Source of the DNA: Tyto alba
Lineage: Eukaryota > Chordata > Aves > Strigiformes > Tytonidae
DNA: 64,000 nt
Assembly: GCF_018691265.1 (NCBI RefSeq)
Contig: NW_024881300.1
Coordinates: 2,809,046-2,873,045 of the forward strand
Direction of reading: 5' to 3'
Part shown: in pieces, positions 1-14,700 of the stretch
How positions within the stretch are numbered: position 1 is the stretch's first letter
Layout: the number at the start of each line of letters is the position of its first letter
Notes under the pieces: generated by a model
The model's database searches: none
Seen by the model: only the letters and a program-made list of their open reading frames with translations
What the model was told of the DNA's origin: nothing
Translations under genes and position numbers: made by a program

Positions 1-3000
1 GTGTGCTGTCTGCCTTCCTGCTACCCAGCACCAGTACGTGAAATAAAAGGCATTGCACCCTTCCCTTCTGAAATATGTAGAACAAGCGTTTGAGGCATGA
101 GACAGCCTGTGACCCTCTTCAGCTAGAAATAAGAACATGATCCCTTTCTATATACCAGGTAGAGAACTAACTGCCATCCTCCGAGACAGACGTGTGACAC
201 GGTCCCCCCAGCAACAGCCCTTGAATCACAGACAGAAGAAACTGGCCACTTCTACACAGCCTATTCTTCATTTCATCATCCGCCACGTCCCGCTTCATTT
301 TTAGACAATGCCCGCAGAGAAAGCGCAGTTACAATCTGAAAAAGGGAAGCTAAATCCAGATCCTCACACACGTCTGGGGACCAACGATTACAGCAGCTGT
401 CGCCAAGGCAAGGGCTGCCGCAGTCACCTAACCGGGCCAAGACCTGATCTCGGCTCCATGCAGGAGAGGTGGGCAGGGATGGAGACATGGCTTTGTAAGA
501 TTCATCCATGTAAATTTGGTTGTTTTTTGTTTTTGTTTTTTTTTTTTTTAATTCCCTGCCTCCAAACTAAATTGGAGAAAAAATATCTGGAATTATAACA
601 AGCAGTGCTTCCAGACCTTCAAAGCATACACCAGTATACAAGCAGAAGACACAGTCACATATCTGACAGTAGGGATCCGATGCTGCAGAGAACACAGTGC
701 TTGCCATATCCTCACATATTTGCTAGTTTTACAGGCAAAAAAAAGCCCACTGTCTCCAAGACGCAGACCTACAGCTATCTGGATGTGACAAAGTGGTGAG
801 CTCACGGCTCCAGCTTGCGGAGGTCCTGGGTGCCCTGGATCCCTGCTCTGTCTGTGAGCGCTGGGCTCTCGAAAGCCCCAAGAGATACAAGACCTACCTT
901 CCTGCCCTCGGTCCCCCCCCCTCTCCTTGGAGGGATGTACGCCCTGAGCTGAGCGGGTACCTGCCTAGAAAGGTACACAGAAACCATGGTAATCAGCAGA
1001 GTCATTTAAAATGTGCTTGAACCTCCCTTGAAGTCGGTAAATCCAGGCTGAGTATCTTTCTCAGTGAAACCTCCCAGCTCCCAGAGAGTTCACTAGGTCC
1101 GTTTAAAGGATTACATTACACCAAATGCCAATTAGGGGATGATAATTGTCTTCTTCAATCTCAGTAACTATTCCTATAGCAAATGAAAATCCTCACACAT
1201 TCCAAATAATATCTGTAATGCCTCACGGAGAGGAGGTACATTTTAAAAAGGTTGCCCTATGCCTTGTGCTAAACATTATGACTGTAGCATGACAATTGTG
1301 CTTCAGTTAATTACAGGCTAACTGTTAAACCTCAGAAGAGGGAGTTTCAGTAGCTGATGCTGGGGCTCCTGCCACTGCTCACAAGCTTCTGCTTCGTTAG
1401 GCCAAATAAGAGCTCCTGGGGTTGTCACTCCAGGCTTTGGTGTCCAAAATTTCGCATGTTAAAAAAGCAAGGAGTGTCCAGCTGCTATAAGAATATTTAT
1501 TCCTGGGATTTTTTGCATTGCCACCTAGTGGTGCACTATGCTTTGGTCTCTGGACAATTAAATTTCACAGATTTATACAAATGCACGCAACTGTCCATCT
1601 GCTATAAGAAAAAGCAGAGGTCTCTGGAACGAGGATGGGCAGAAAGACGAAGAGATGTGCTTTACGCTTGAGAATATTGGTCCTCCAAAATCCCAGGCCA
1701 CAACAGCTTTAAGAGTTCACGTATCTCTTCAGTCTGGGCCTTGAACACGGCTGGTTGTGCTCACCGAGTTACATTTGCCCTAAAAGCTTTCTGCAATCCC
1801 AGAGGCGAGGTTTGACTTTGGCACGAACGCTGGCAGACTGTAACAAGGATACGGAGGTACGGCGTTCAGCACGCACAGGGAGTACACGACCCATATCGCC
1901 GGAGCTGCCCTCTCAGGGGAAATGCTACTGATTGTACAACGAGCAACTAGACATTGCTTCGTATTCAGTACCCAAAGACAGAAGCAGGAGGAGAACAGAG
2001 ATACTGTTAGCAGACAAAGGGCTATTTCACAGTGGCAGATGGCAAAGATAGGAATAGCTAAAACCTCAGAGGTGAAATCCTCACCTTGCGGCGCTCTCTG
2101 CACAAGCTCTGCCTTTGCAGGGATCCCAATGTAGCCTGGATTTTGCTTGAAAATGGAAATTTATCTTATTTCCCTGAGGCAGGTTTACGCGAAAAGCTCA
2201 CAGAGCCCTAATGTCACATCATGCTGTCCTGCTTTAGTGAGTGGCATTTAATTTTCCTCTGTTACTGGGAGACTCCCACACAGTCTTCCTGCGTCTAGTT
2301 TGGAAGGGAAGCAGCACAACCCTTCCCCATCACAGATTCTCTGCAACACTTGCTGCTGAATGCTCCCTACACATGATTTGTACAATATCTGTTGAGATGG
2401 TGTTTGCAAAACAGGGACACAGGCATAGAAACACACCCACTCTCCCACCTTCAGGTTCCCATTTTCCAGCTAGTCCCACTTATTCTTGCACATCTACTGG
2501 CTCTCTGCATCTTCCCCCAGCACATTCTGGTTCCTCTTGGATCTCTCCCCCGTTGGGAGTCCAGTATGATCTTCTCACATTCTCCCCTCTCCGCTGAAAT
2601 CCAGCCCCACTCTGCATCGCTTGAGGATGGTTTGTAGAAGTGGTCCCACCAGTGGAGGGGCAGCACCCCTGCGAGCCCATGCCATTTCCCTGTTCTCGCC
2701 GTGTTCCCTGCTCCACTGTCATTTCTCATCTTGGACAACCGCTGCCTGACACAGGCTGATGTGACAGGAACCGGCACCTGTCTTGCTCCAGACTGAATTC
2801 TAGCAAGAAAGTGTTCCAGTAACTAATTCATTATTGGTACAAAAGGGCATGCATGCACTGATAGTCTCTTTTTGACAGGAGATTGAAAGTCTCTTCCATT
2901 TACTGGAGTAAATGAGGTTAGTAAACTCTCTCCTGGCTGATAGAAGTCTCTTAATTACTTCCATCAGCCAGGCCATAGTTTTAATACTTGATCTTAGTAT

Positions 3001-3228
3001 TCAAGCTGTCAAGAGAAGACAAACGTTGCCAAATAGTATACTGAGGCCTTGGACGTTGACAGCAATGCTTACTTTTTCACTGGCAGGGGAAGAAAGGAGA
3101 AAATGAAATGAACAATCTGGGGCCATTTCAACTCAATTGCTCTTTGATTAAAATATTTCCAAATGCTGAATTTCCAGTACATCCAGTATATCCTGCAAAG
3201 GACTAGCAGGGATGATGATTATACAGTT

Positions 3229-3251
3229 AAAAAAAAAAAAAAAAAAAAAAA
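3229..3251. repeat. Poly(A) tract, 23 bases
   Basis: An uninterrupted run of A on the plus strand. It could be the tail of an old retrotransposed sequence, but nothing recognisable precedes it and I see no flanking target-site duplication. Confidence 0.85.
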
Positions 3252-6200
3252 TCACTCTTTCAGCAACCATTTGGGAACGGTAGCTCTAGATGAAGCACCC
3301 GATTTTGTTATCTCTACTAGCAGTTTTAAGAAACAATTTGGTAAATACAACCTTACTGCAAATGTGCACACATCTGAGCACACTCCTGGGGTGGTGAACC
3401 CTGGCACAGTCCTCCTGGCCGTGTTCTCTCTGGAAACAGTGAATGAAGCAAAGCTACCTGCATCCCACTGCCACAGTAACAGACCATACTATATATTGCT
3501 GCTTTTCTTATCCAAATTATTGTTTATGCTGACACAGGCATCAATGCTCACTGTCTGGCTTTAAACAGACAGGCCCCTGGGCCTATAAACAATGGTGTGG
3601 CCAACTAGTGCATTCCTGAGATGGGGACATGCCAGCGTAGCATGGGCAACATTTTTCTCTGTTCAGACTCTTCTTTTGCATCTATCACACCAGCTTCTGC
3701 AGGTCTCAAAATTTGCTCTGCAGAAAGCATCAGCTTTGCTAAAAACACACAGATAAGCTGCTTTACTGCGTACCTTTGCCTGTGCAATACAGCATCCTTC
3801 AAAGCAGCAAGGCAGCTGCCCAAAGATCAGCTACCAAATGCAATGAGCTAAGAGCATTTGTGAAATTGGCTTTCTCCTCAGAGGACTTCAGATGGCAAAA
3901 CTGCAACAGAGCCAAAGCAGACTGAGAGCCCAAGTGCAAAGATGCTCAGAGAAGATGAGAACCCAAGGAAGGCTGATTTAACAGTCCGCATCACTTCAAA
4001 GCCGCATGAAAGGCAACGACCAAATCACTGTACACAGATGCAAAGGTCCACTGAAAAGCAAGGTCTGATGAGGCTTGTCCCACAGATGTACACAACGTTC
4101 AATTCAAGGACTTAGCAATACAAAATTCTCCTAGCCTAAAACAGCTGAGCTTGGCAAACTACAATACACATTTTTCAAATTTCTTACTACTGTGTTTAGA
4201 ATGGGAAATACTGCAAGATTTTTATTAAGAATTAACTCCCTGTTACCTAAACAGGAGAAAAAGCAGGAGAAAAACAGAAGGGTTTACATTTTGCTAAGAC
4301 CCAAGAGCCAGGTGTCTCATCAGAAACTTTCAAAGCAACAGCCATGTTGAAGCTGAAGAGGGAAGAACATGCACACTAACAGCTATAACACAAAACTGTG
4401 CTAATACAGCCAAACAGGGGGCTTGGGGAAGATTTGCTGCGCACAACTCCCCGCACACGCTCAGTGGGCGGCAGCGCGCATTGCAGCGTGAAGAAGGGGC
4501 GCTGCCATTTGCCCACAAGCCTTCTTCGACGGGTTGTGTGCGTTGTGGAAGATGCACGGTAGCAGCCTTCTCTGGAGACAGGTTCTGGGGCAGGAACAGG
4601 GCTCCCCTGCCCCACCACCAGCATGCCCGTTGATGTAATGCTTGGTTTTGAATACAGCTTTTAATCTGTGTTGCAGACCAAGCCCTAAGCAAATATTTAC
4701 AAAGTGCTCTCTGCCGCAGGTTAGTGCCAGCAATGCAAAAATCTAGTACCTTTTTTGGTATTATTTTACTGGTTTAGACTGTTTGATCTGTGAAACTCAA
4801 GTAGTTTTCACAGTGATCTTCAGACCGTATCCAGGAACATTGGATTTTGCTGTGTTGGATAAATATCATTATTCCTTCTAGCCGTGACAGGAAAAACTCA
4901 AACTGCCGAAAGCAGCACTCCTCAGGAAATCACAGATCAGCTCCTAACAGAAGCAGGGGCAGATGGTGCATGCTCTTTGACTCTTGCTGGGACCATTTGG
5001 GTCTGGCAAGTGAAGATTGGAAATGTGCTCTTTAGACATACTGGCTTCAAAGGAAGAGATACAAATACCTCTTAGCTCCTGCTTCAGCCAGGAGGCCATC
5101 CATTAAGCGCCGAGGGCTGATATCAAACCATCCCTCAGCACTGAGAGGCACCATCATATCGCACGCCCAACCGCAGTCCTCCAAAACGCATTTACAGCAT
5201 GCAACCATCAAGGAGAGGACATGGGGTTTGCAGCAAATATAAGCCACATTTACCATCCAATATCCAGGAAGCACAGCTTTATCACACTGGAAAAGTCTAG
5301 AAAAATATCACTGCTCAGATCTCCTGCTGGAATAGTGTGCCAGGCGCTCACACAGAAGCCCCAAAATTGAACTCTCTGCTACGCGGCACTGCTTGTTCTG
5401 CGCATAAATAGAGATCATCACTGCTGGCACAAAACATGACTCCGCTCAATTTTCGTTTCTTCTAATTGAAGATAGGATGCTTGGCGAGTTCAGGCTTTCA
5501 CATCTTATGAGATCTCAATATTTCCATTAAAATTGTACTTAGAAGTAGCTTAACTCTTAACGTAACATGGAAATTCACTGCAGTGTTCCTATGCCTTTTA
5601 AGATTTTACAAAATATGTCAGAAAAATTTGCAAGATTTAACAAACCCAAGCATAGTGATTGAGTGAAGTAGGACACTCAGTTCTAAAAAAAAAACCAAAC
5701 AACCCCCAAAGTATATCAAGCATCACAATATATGTAATTTATATATTAGTTATACAGTGTAGCTGTTTATTAAAATATTAGTAATTATTCAAACTATTTG
5801 TTGTGTCTTTCCCCTTCATCAGAGTGAAACCAAAATAACTTCAATTACAGAGATTAGTGTCTCATTCTCAGGCTCTAAAAATCTTTGCCATGTCATGTTG
5901 GGCTGCGCAGTGCATGGAAATGCTGTTAGAAGTGGGTTTAGTAGGCTTTTTTAAGTCACGTACACTTTAATAGCATAAAACAAAATAATACCTTTTTTAA
6001 TCTGAAATTTTTCAGTGAAGTTTCTCAGAATGAGATTCTCTTCCACATACAATTATCAGCCTCCACTGCACAGATCATTTTTTGACAACAATTGTTAATG
6101 CAACATGAAAATAGTGTAAGCAACAGTGCTACCTTCTCTAGCAATCCTCTCTCCCTCCCCAGGCATATACTCTTTTTCTTTCTCCCTATGATGCAACTGG

Positions 6201-8371
6201 GAGCTGTTCAACATGAATCCCAGGTCCTACCAAGCTACAAAGTGCCAAGGAATTCTGTGCAGTAACAAAATAGAAAATCTTGAATAACCCTAACCTTCTT
6301 AGAGGTCATGCAAAGAACAGAAGGAAGAAAAACAATTAAAAGAAAATATCTGAACTAGAGAAAGAAGGTAGACAGACTCTTGCCAGCCAGTTAGGGCAGT
6401 AGGAATCGTTACTCAAGAGCCACTGGGAGCAGCTTGTTCAGCTGGCTAACACCGGTACATCACACCTGAAAGCATCTCAGACAGTGCTTCTGTTTGTCTT
6501 AATAAAGAAACCAAACTGTCAAAAAGGCAATTAAATGCAACATCACCTCACTCTCAATACAACTTCTATGAGCGAGGGAGGCTCTCCGCACAGATCAGAG
6601 AAGCAGGACTAGGGGCAGGACCCGTGGGAAGCCCGTCTCCTTTGGCATCGGCATTTCACCATCAGCAACGGCATCAGCACAGAGCGAACCAACCACAAAA
6701 TCTGAAATCTGAGCTCGTTCGTCGAGTTTCCAAATGCATGGCTGTGTTTTTCTCAAGATCTTTAAATGCAGAGGGATGACCTTGGTGCGGGGCTTTGCTC
6801 AGCGCTAGCGTCTCCTCTGCATTCTAGGTGTCCTCATATTAGCATCCCGATTAAAAAATACAACCCTACAAAAATCATAAACGCATCAACAGATTCACAA
6901 TCAAAGCAAAATTCAGGGCTTTGGCTCTTTTGGGGAGTTTAGTTCAAATAAATTAAATTATGAGGTAATTCCAATGGGCTTGAGAGACACAATGCAACCC
7001 TATATTTAAAGTATTTATAGCATGCAAACAAAGATAATTTCTGATCAACCACTGGAATAAGCTATTATATCTGCCTCTCTGGTATGACGCTTTTTAAGGA
7101 AATATCGAGAAAAAAACCTACAGATATAAATGACTTAAAATCTTCATTGTATAGTCATAACTAAGCTTGTAATGCAGTATCTCTTGCTGAAAACATCCTC
7201 ACATTAGGCAAGATGCCCTCAAATCAAGCCATCAAAACTAATTTCACTGATGACGCCATTTTCTTATTTCTTTCGCTGCCATTTTAGCATCATGGTTACT
7301 CCACATTTTTTCGAGAAGCAGCTGCGTGTTCTTCCCCCTCTAAGAGTAAACCACGCTTAAACAAAGCGGTGACAAATAAAACCTGTACGTTGAATTTCTG
7401 CCCATGTCACGTCCTTGCATGGCAGGGATGAAGCACACAGTTGCCATTGCAGACCACACCTCAATTTACTGTACCGAGAGCTGGCGAGGAGTCTCCCGAG
7501 ATGGTGTAAGCTGAGAAACCAGCCACTGGAAATCTGTCAGCACCGCACGAAAAACTGATAAAGCTGAGGAAAGAGGAGTGTCCAGCCCTGTTACAGAAGG
7601 ATAGGCTTCTCTCTGAATACTACAGAAAACACTAGCTAGAAAGGGAGTAGTTTGAAAAGAAAAAGGCATAAAGGAGGCATATTGACAAGCTTGCAGTGTC
7701 TGTTGCTGGACTAATTGTACATTAGCGTCAACATATAGGCAGAAACAATAACCCACTTAACCTGGCGGCAGAAAATTCATTTCTCAGGGTCACATCTGAA
7801 AGCCTAACTGCTATCCCTATCAGTTGATGAAGTATTTCCCAGCCTGAAACAGCACATTTCTGGTGGAACACCGGCACGAAGAACAAATTATTAAACAAAC
7901 CTGCTAGTCATTAACACCCAGTCTCCTCTAACACACTTCTACGAATTTTAGTGCAATCCTTCAGCCTCCCCAGCCCCGTGAAGTGCTCTATCCTTCCGCC
8001 TGCCTGGCTGGGAGCATGCAACCTTGCTGTTTGCAAGAAACAGGGATGTACTCGGGCTTTTTTGGAAAGCAAAAACATTATTGGTCTTTGCACATCTCTT
8101 CCTTCACAATTGCAGACGCAGAAAAACAGTTAAATGCCTTCAAGTTAGTCTAAAACTGTATATAAAAAATAGTAATGAAAAAAATTGGTTCTCTCTACCT
8201 CCTCTGGATGCAAGTAGCAAGCCTGGCAGCGCTAAGCCTGACACTGTCCCTGTTCTTGGGCCGACTTAAGCAGAAGGATTTCAGCTGCCGTTCCCCCATC
8301 CCACAGCTGAAAGCCCACAAACAGCCTTCCTGAACGTTCCTCGGGAGCACTAGTTACCTTTCTGCTTTGGT

Positions 8372-8390
8372 AAAAAAAAAAAAAAAAAAA
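8372..8390. repeat. Poly(A) tract, 19 bases
   Basis: A simple A run inside the probable NUP93 intron. No recognisable element precedes it. Confidence 0.85.
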
Positions 8391-8762
8391 GCCAAGCAAA
8401 AATGTTCCAGCCTCCATGTGTATTTCAGATACAAAGTAACGCATGCAGCAAACACTCACTGCCTTGAAGGGACAACGCCTGGTTCAGAGACATCAAAATC
8501 CTGTCAGCACTGTAAAGGTGACAACCAAGTTAAACCAGGATGCAAATCCTAAACCCCAGCACAGGTGGCTTTCCTTACTGCGCACCTCCACAATGGGGTT
8601 TCCCATAACATTTCTATTGCAATTTGAAGTCTCCCAGAAAAACCCACACAGGAAAAGAAAACCGTTCCGAAGTGAAATCTATTTTATTGCGCTGATAGTG
8701 GCTGGGTAACACTACAAAGAAAAAGCCAAGATTATATGCACTGTAGTGGGAAGAATACAAGC

Positions 8763-8790
8763 TTTTTTTTTTTTTTTTCCCCCCCCCCCC
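8763..8790. repeat. T16-C12 homopolymer junction
   Basis: A run of 16 T followed directly by 12 C on the plus strand. This is a pure pyrimidine tract of 28 bases, and its length is likely to vary or to be sequenced with errors. Confidence 0.85.
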
Positions 8791-11700
8791 AAATACACAC
8801 TGGAATTTCAAGAAAATGGGCAAATTTGAAGTTCAGCCCTCTTAAATAATATGAGATGATTTGGCAAAATCAACCACCCGAGTTAAAAAGATAAGCCCAA
8901 ATTAGCTATCCCATTCTTCCTAAATATTTGTAAATAAATCATAGCTACTTTGTTCACCTAAATAAGTATTTTTCAATATGGCAGCATGCCACTTGGAATA
9001 AATATAAATATTTTACTGACACTGAAAGCAAGCAATTCAGAGTTCATACATGTCATAGCCTCTTTAAATCCTCAATTTAAACATGCCGTGGTCTTAAGAA
9101 ATGGTGTTTCCTTACTACATTACTGATACATTTCACAAAGTTAATTATTTAAATTACCTATGAATTATTAATTACATATCATTAAAATAAAAACACAAGT
9201 CTGGAATATGCCTGTTATAATTATACAATTTATATTTTTAAGTGTTAGACATTAAAAAGCTCAGAGAGAAAGACATGTATTAAAATTCTCTGCTGCAACA
9301 AATGATGTGCTATAAGAAACACTTCATCCATTTTGAGCTTATTTCTCCTTATTGTGTAATAAACCTAAGGTTTAAACTTTCCAGACTTGGGGCATGAGAC
9401 CAGTGTGCTGATAATACACCGGAGACAAAAGGTTTCCATTTTTCTCCTCCGGCTGTACTCCACCCTTGCTAAGGAACTCTCTAGCAGTGCGTGCCTTTAT
9501 TTGCACGTTGCATTAACAAGGCACACAAGCTTTCGGACTTTAATGTAAATGAAATGCCAAGTCCAGATGCTGCCAACAGATATCACGGAAAATCCTGCTA
9601 CAAGAGACCTACAGCTAATTATTAATTACAGTGGCTCAGTCATTTTTCCATACATTAATTTATGGAGCTTAGTTGAACTGTCTCCCACCCACTTCAGACA
9701 AAGGAAAATAATTTGCCACACTGTACCAACTGCAAGGATAATTGAGCTGTCTCCCATCCGGGGTCAGAGGAGATGGCTTCCTCCATCTTTTTACACATGC
9801 AAACCACACACTTCATTGTCTTTTACTTGATTTCTTGCTGAGCTGCTTCTGTGGCAAGACACCCCCTTTGCACAGGTAACCTTGTTTAAGAGAGGCAACT
9901 TTTTGGCCATGCTATGCCGATGTTCCCGTGCCTCCCCTTCTGAGCATTTCTCAGTTGACAATAGGAAGAGTGCAGAAGATGGCATAGAGGCACCTTTATA
10001 TTCCGTGAGGGAGCCCCGAAGGAGGGCACAGAGCTCAGGCACCGTCCCAGCACAGCACGTTTCATTAACCTGCTTTTCTCCATATAGAGAAAGAGAATTG
10101 CAAGGAAAGGAGAGAAAGCAACCCACCCTGTACTTTTGTCCCCCTACCAAAGGCAGGCAGAGCTTTCAGTTTGCATGCAGTCTCCGAGTCCCTAGATCTG
10201 AGAGCATTAAATCAGCTGCCACCCACCCAGCTAGTCACGGCCATCACATTTATATAAATGTTAATTCCCTGACTGCTTCCCTTTACTATGATTTTACTGG
10301 CTTAACCCCTTTCATAACGTATCCTATTCACTTGAAAGAGAGGTGGGGTCTAGGCTGCAAACTCCAGTTGACTAAGCAAATATACTTCACCACCTCATTT
10401 AAAAAAAAAAAAACAAAACAAAACCAAACTAACAAAAAATCAAATCTCCAAGCATCTTCATTTACTTTGAGAAAGTAGAAATATTTTCTATCTCATTTTC
10501 ATCCCACATTTGAAATCCTTACTTCAAAATAAAATTAAAGAAAGTTTAGCGTGTCTTCTAAATAAATCATAAGTGCATCTGTAGGAACAGAGGAAACAGA
10601 GTGGACTGGTATGTTTGCACCACAATGAAAACTAAGAGAAAAATCATATACTCAAGAAGCATCTTTATTTTTTGTTTAAAATACTTCCGTAGACATTTCA
10701 TAGCCTAGGAAGAGAAAACAGAAATAAAGGCATTCAGAAAGTTATGCTACTGTATTTCTGCTTAAATGAAAAGCAAAGTCAGCAATGTCAAGAGGGTCTT
10801 TAAAAAGGCAACACAACTGAAACCCCAAGCAGACACTGGACTGCCCCACCCAACAGCTGCTCTAGCGAAGAATATTAGAAGGTAAAGGCACAGACCTTAA
10901 GGTTTCCTTTCTTTGAGCAAAGGATGTTTTCTCCAAAACTACCCACCTGTTCTCTTTAATTACTCACCTACAAATTTAAACAACCTGCCGCAACAGCACA
11001 AAGAAAAACCGCCACAGAAGACACCTGAAGGAAAACTCTCTTATCAAAGCAAGCTTTTTACCTTCATATTTTTTTTAAATATATACATTCCTACCTGTAG
11101 ATTTCAGTACTGAGGAGTTACAAACCTGTTAATGCTGGCTGTAACTGCCACACTTCAGTTGCCTGGTGTTTAGGCTTACACAGCTGTATCTTTCTGTATT
11201 AACGCTCAAGTTTTCTCATCTTTAAAAAAAAAAAATAAAAATCAAACCTGCAAGTCCTGAAATGGCTGAGACAGTCAAGAGTCCAGCAAGACAATAAGAA
11301 AGCAGCTGCTTTCCACGGCTGAACACCACTGCCTGTAAAGCATCTATATATATTTTTTTTTCTCCAGTGGTGCTTTATTCAAATTCTAGGGAAAGCATCA
11401 GTCTGAAACCAGTAACTGATGGGAGTAACAGTTTATAGGTTACAGAAGGATATTTTATTGTTAACGGACTGTACCATGTAAGAATTAGGAGGGGGTGAGG
11501 CGGCAGGCAGGCAAGAGAAGAGAGATGCTACTATTTTTTTTTTTCCCCGAGCCACTGCAATTACTCTGATGTGAATTTTTGATGACTTCCGACATATTGC
11601 ATGGTTAATAATCGTTTCAGCTGTCATGTTTGGTTAATGTGGAAAATGCATTTGCTGCATTGTGATGCAGCACTCCAGCCACAGATTGTAACACCAGTTG

Positions 11701-14700
11701 TGAAGCTATTCCCTTAACTGAGCTGCATGAATTTGCACATACCATGAGGCTGAAATAAATGGTAGTTTGATTTTTATACAGCAACAGAAAGCTTCTGCCA
11801 TTTTAGACCTGCAGAGCTGTTGAAACAACTTGTACAGGCAGCTAATTTTACTGCATATTAATTGGTGTCAATGTTCTTTAAAGGAGAGCTTTGATTCTCT
11901 ATTGTTTTGCTGGGTTTGGTTATTTAGCAGTTAAAAGACTTAGATACAATTTACATCAAACATCGCTATTTTCTGTAGCTTTGAACAGTTTAATTGTAAG
12001 CATATACACCTCACGGAAACTGTCAGCAGTACAGAAACGCAGCCCTGTTATTAATACAGGCTTAGCCTAACTACTACTTCCTCCATATGATACTTACGAA
12101 CATATTTTTATACATAACATTGTCTTATAAATGAGTCCACGTGAGAGGTGAAAATGTGCTGCTTACAAATAAAGAGAATTTTACTGGCAAAGTACCACTT
12201 CTTCACCTACACTTTAAACATCAAACAAAAAGTATAAGGTTACATAAAATACTAACATGTGCCTTTCATTGTCACCAATAGAAAAACAACGCTGCAAGCA
12301 GTCGTGCAATTACAAGAGGGGATGTAAAACAGCAGAGATGAAACCATGCTAAGAGCCAGTCACCCGATGATTAAAGTCAGGCCAGTATATTCCAGCAGTC
12401 AGGTGATGGTGCCATCATTACAGTGCAGAAAGCCAGAGAAAAATCGAGAAACGGACCACCCCCATCTTAAAGAAAAAAATTAGAAGCACCAAAGAAATAA
12501 GGAATGCGTTTGCTAATACGAAAAATGTACAACCATGAAGAAGCATTTCACAAAACACGAGAGTAACACTATCAGGCGGTTACTTCCACAGGTCCCAAGT
12601 GCACATTTAACCCACCGTGCCAACACAGTTCCCGGCCGTCTGCAAACTGCTGGTGACACTCCCAAATGTAAAGTTGTTTCTTTTTAAATCCCAGAATTAC
12701 AGCCCTAGTGCAATAGTACTGCATTTCACAATTCAGTAATTCTGCTTACCAAATGCACATCTTGTATTTACAAACACACATACACAAAAAATAAAATATC
12801 TAGACTTGAGATGTCTACATTTAATTTAATGAAGCACAGAAAGCTATCAGGAGAGCCTTTACTGTGCATTATCATTGACGTATCTGCAGAATCACCACCA
12901 ATACCACCAATTCATTATTTCCACTTCTGTTTTAATTAAAACAATACTGCAGGGGTATCGGTTGGACACAAAGTAACAGGAAAAATGGTGTAAGATATTT
13001 TATATAAAGAAAAAAATGGAGTCTCTGAATTAATATTGTACTCTCTTGTTCATGAGCAAGTCCCATTAACAGTGTTACATCTGTAGAAGGTGCTCTGTGA
13101 CTCCGGGTTACCCATCCCAACTGCATCACTGGGCACCTTGCACAATTCAGAGCTTCCCAAATGGCTAAGTGGTCTCTTATATACAGTGTATTTTGGCTTT
13201 GAAATTAACAAACTTGAGCCTAAGAGTGATTTTCCTCAAACCACTGCAAGGAGCAAACCCTTCCTGCTTGTGACCAGATGAACACTGTAGGGAGTATCTG
13301 AATCCTTGTACCCGGAGTCTCATGAGTGAAGACAACAGGTCCAAACCCACCGACCTTCACAGGGGAAAACTGCAGTCAGTTGCATTGCAGGGAAAACCAC
13401 TGATGACAACCAGTTACACCCAAGAGTGCAAACAGAGTCCCTTCCGGGAGAGGAAGGGTATAGGTTTGCAGGAATAATTTAACTCTGGCATTCCTCCTGC
13501 ATTTCTGAGCATCCACAGCTGGTGGGGTCCCTGCAGCCATGCCTGCCTCAGTGTCTCGACACTCACCTCGCACACACTGCTCTGGTTTTAGATGGCTTCT
13601 CCCCACACTTACCTCTGGTTTGCATAACCCACTAGTGGTGCAGAGGCAGGGGCAGAGAAGATACATAGAGCTTTTGCTTTCTAGACAAACTTTAAAACAG
13701 GTAGAGGTACCTAGAGAGACAGATGGCTCCTTAGGACAGGCTGTACCCTCGTCAAGGATTTCAGGAGCATGATGATCTGTTTTGGAGCTGCTAGCCACAA
13801 CTTTACCATTTAACGTTACTGCAGAAGCTACTCCCAACTGCAGAACTACGCATTACAGATCAGCACAGTTTATATGTAATTTTTTGTTGTTGTTGTTTTA
13901 GGTATTGCATTGCCAGCTCACAATGCTGCAGAGAAAGCTTTCCCAGTGTGGCTCAGCACACTGCTGTCTCCCCTTACCTATGGATTTCTTAAAGCAACAG
14001 CTTTGAGGGATATGAACAGAAACTACTCACCCCAAATGGCTGTCAGTGTAAACAACTCTGAGTGGTAACCCAGCTAAGATGTCGGAACTGCTATCTGTTT
14101 CACTGGCAATCAATTTAGTGGAGTGTTCAGTCAGCTCACGCATCAATCACTTCTGTGCTCAAACGTGACTGTGGGAGAAGGGAGAAAACTACTGTTCAGG
14201 ACTGCTGGGCCACAGCTAAAGAAAACCATAGAAGTTTTCCTTCCGAGTAGAAAGCATCATAATCGTAAGAGAATGGTGATGTAAAGATCATGCAGAAGCC
14301 ACTGGAATATTAATATCCTTCTCTGTGTCAGGACTGCTCCCTTCCTCCATCTCTGGGTGTCCATAATGACCTCCTTCCCTCCTAGGCATAGCTGCATCTC
14401 TGGAGTGAAGGAGATTCCTTCACTGTAACTACAAAAATCAAAGATTCTATCACCTACTTTAAATTAAAGAAAACCCCCATAAAACATGTTAGTCTACGAT
14501 CACTGTAATCACTTCTCCCTTTCTTTCACAGTCTTGCACTAGGCAGGTGTAAGGGGAAGAATATTAACAGCATCCTTGGATGTGCTCTGTATTAGTTCCT
14601 TTTTAAAATCCTACAGCTGCTACGCTTGCTATCATCAGCGAGCATTAGCCAGAAAAAGAGACATTGCTAGCAGCAAGCTAAAACAGCGATAGGTAGCTCC

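Noticed and set aside
9882..10478. Plus-strand open frame of 198 codons in the intron
   Set aside because: It ends in a lysine/asparagine run encoded by an A-rich tract, has no domain and no splice sites of note, and is plausible by chance in 64 kb.
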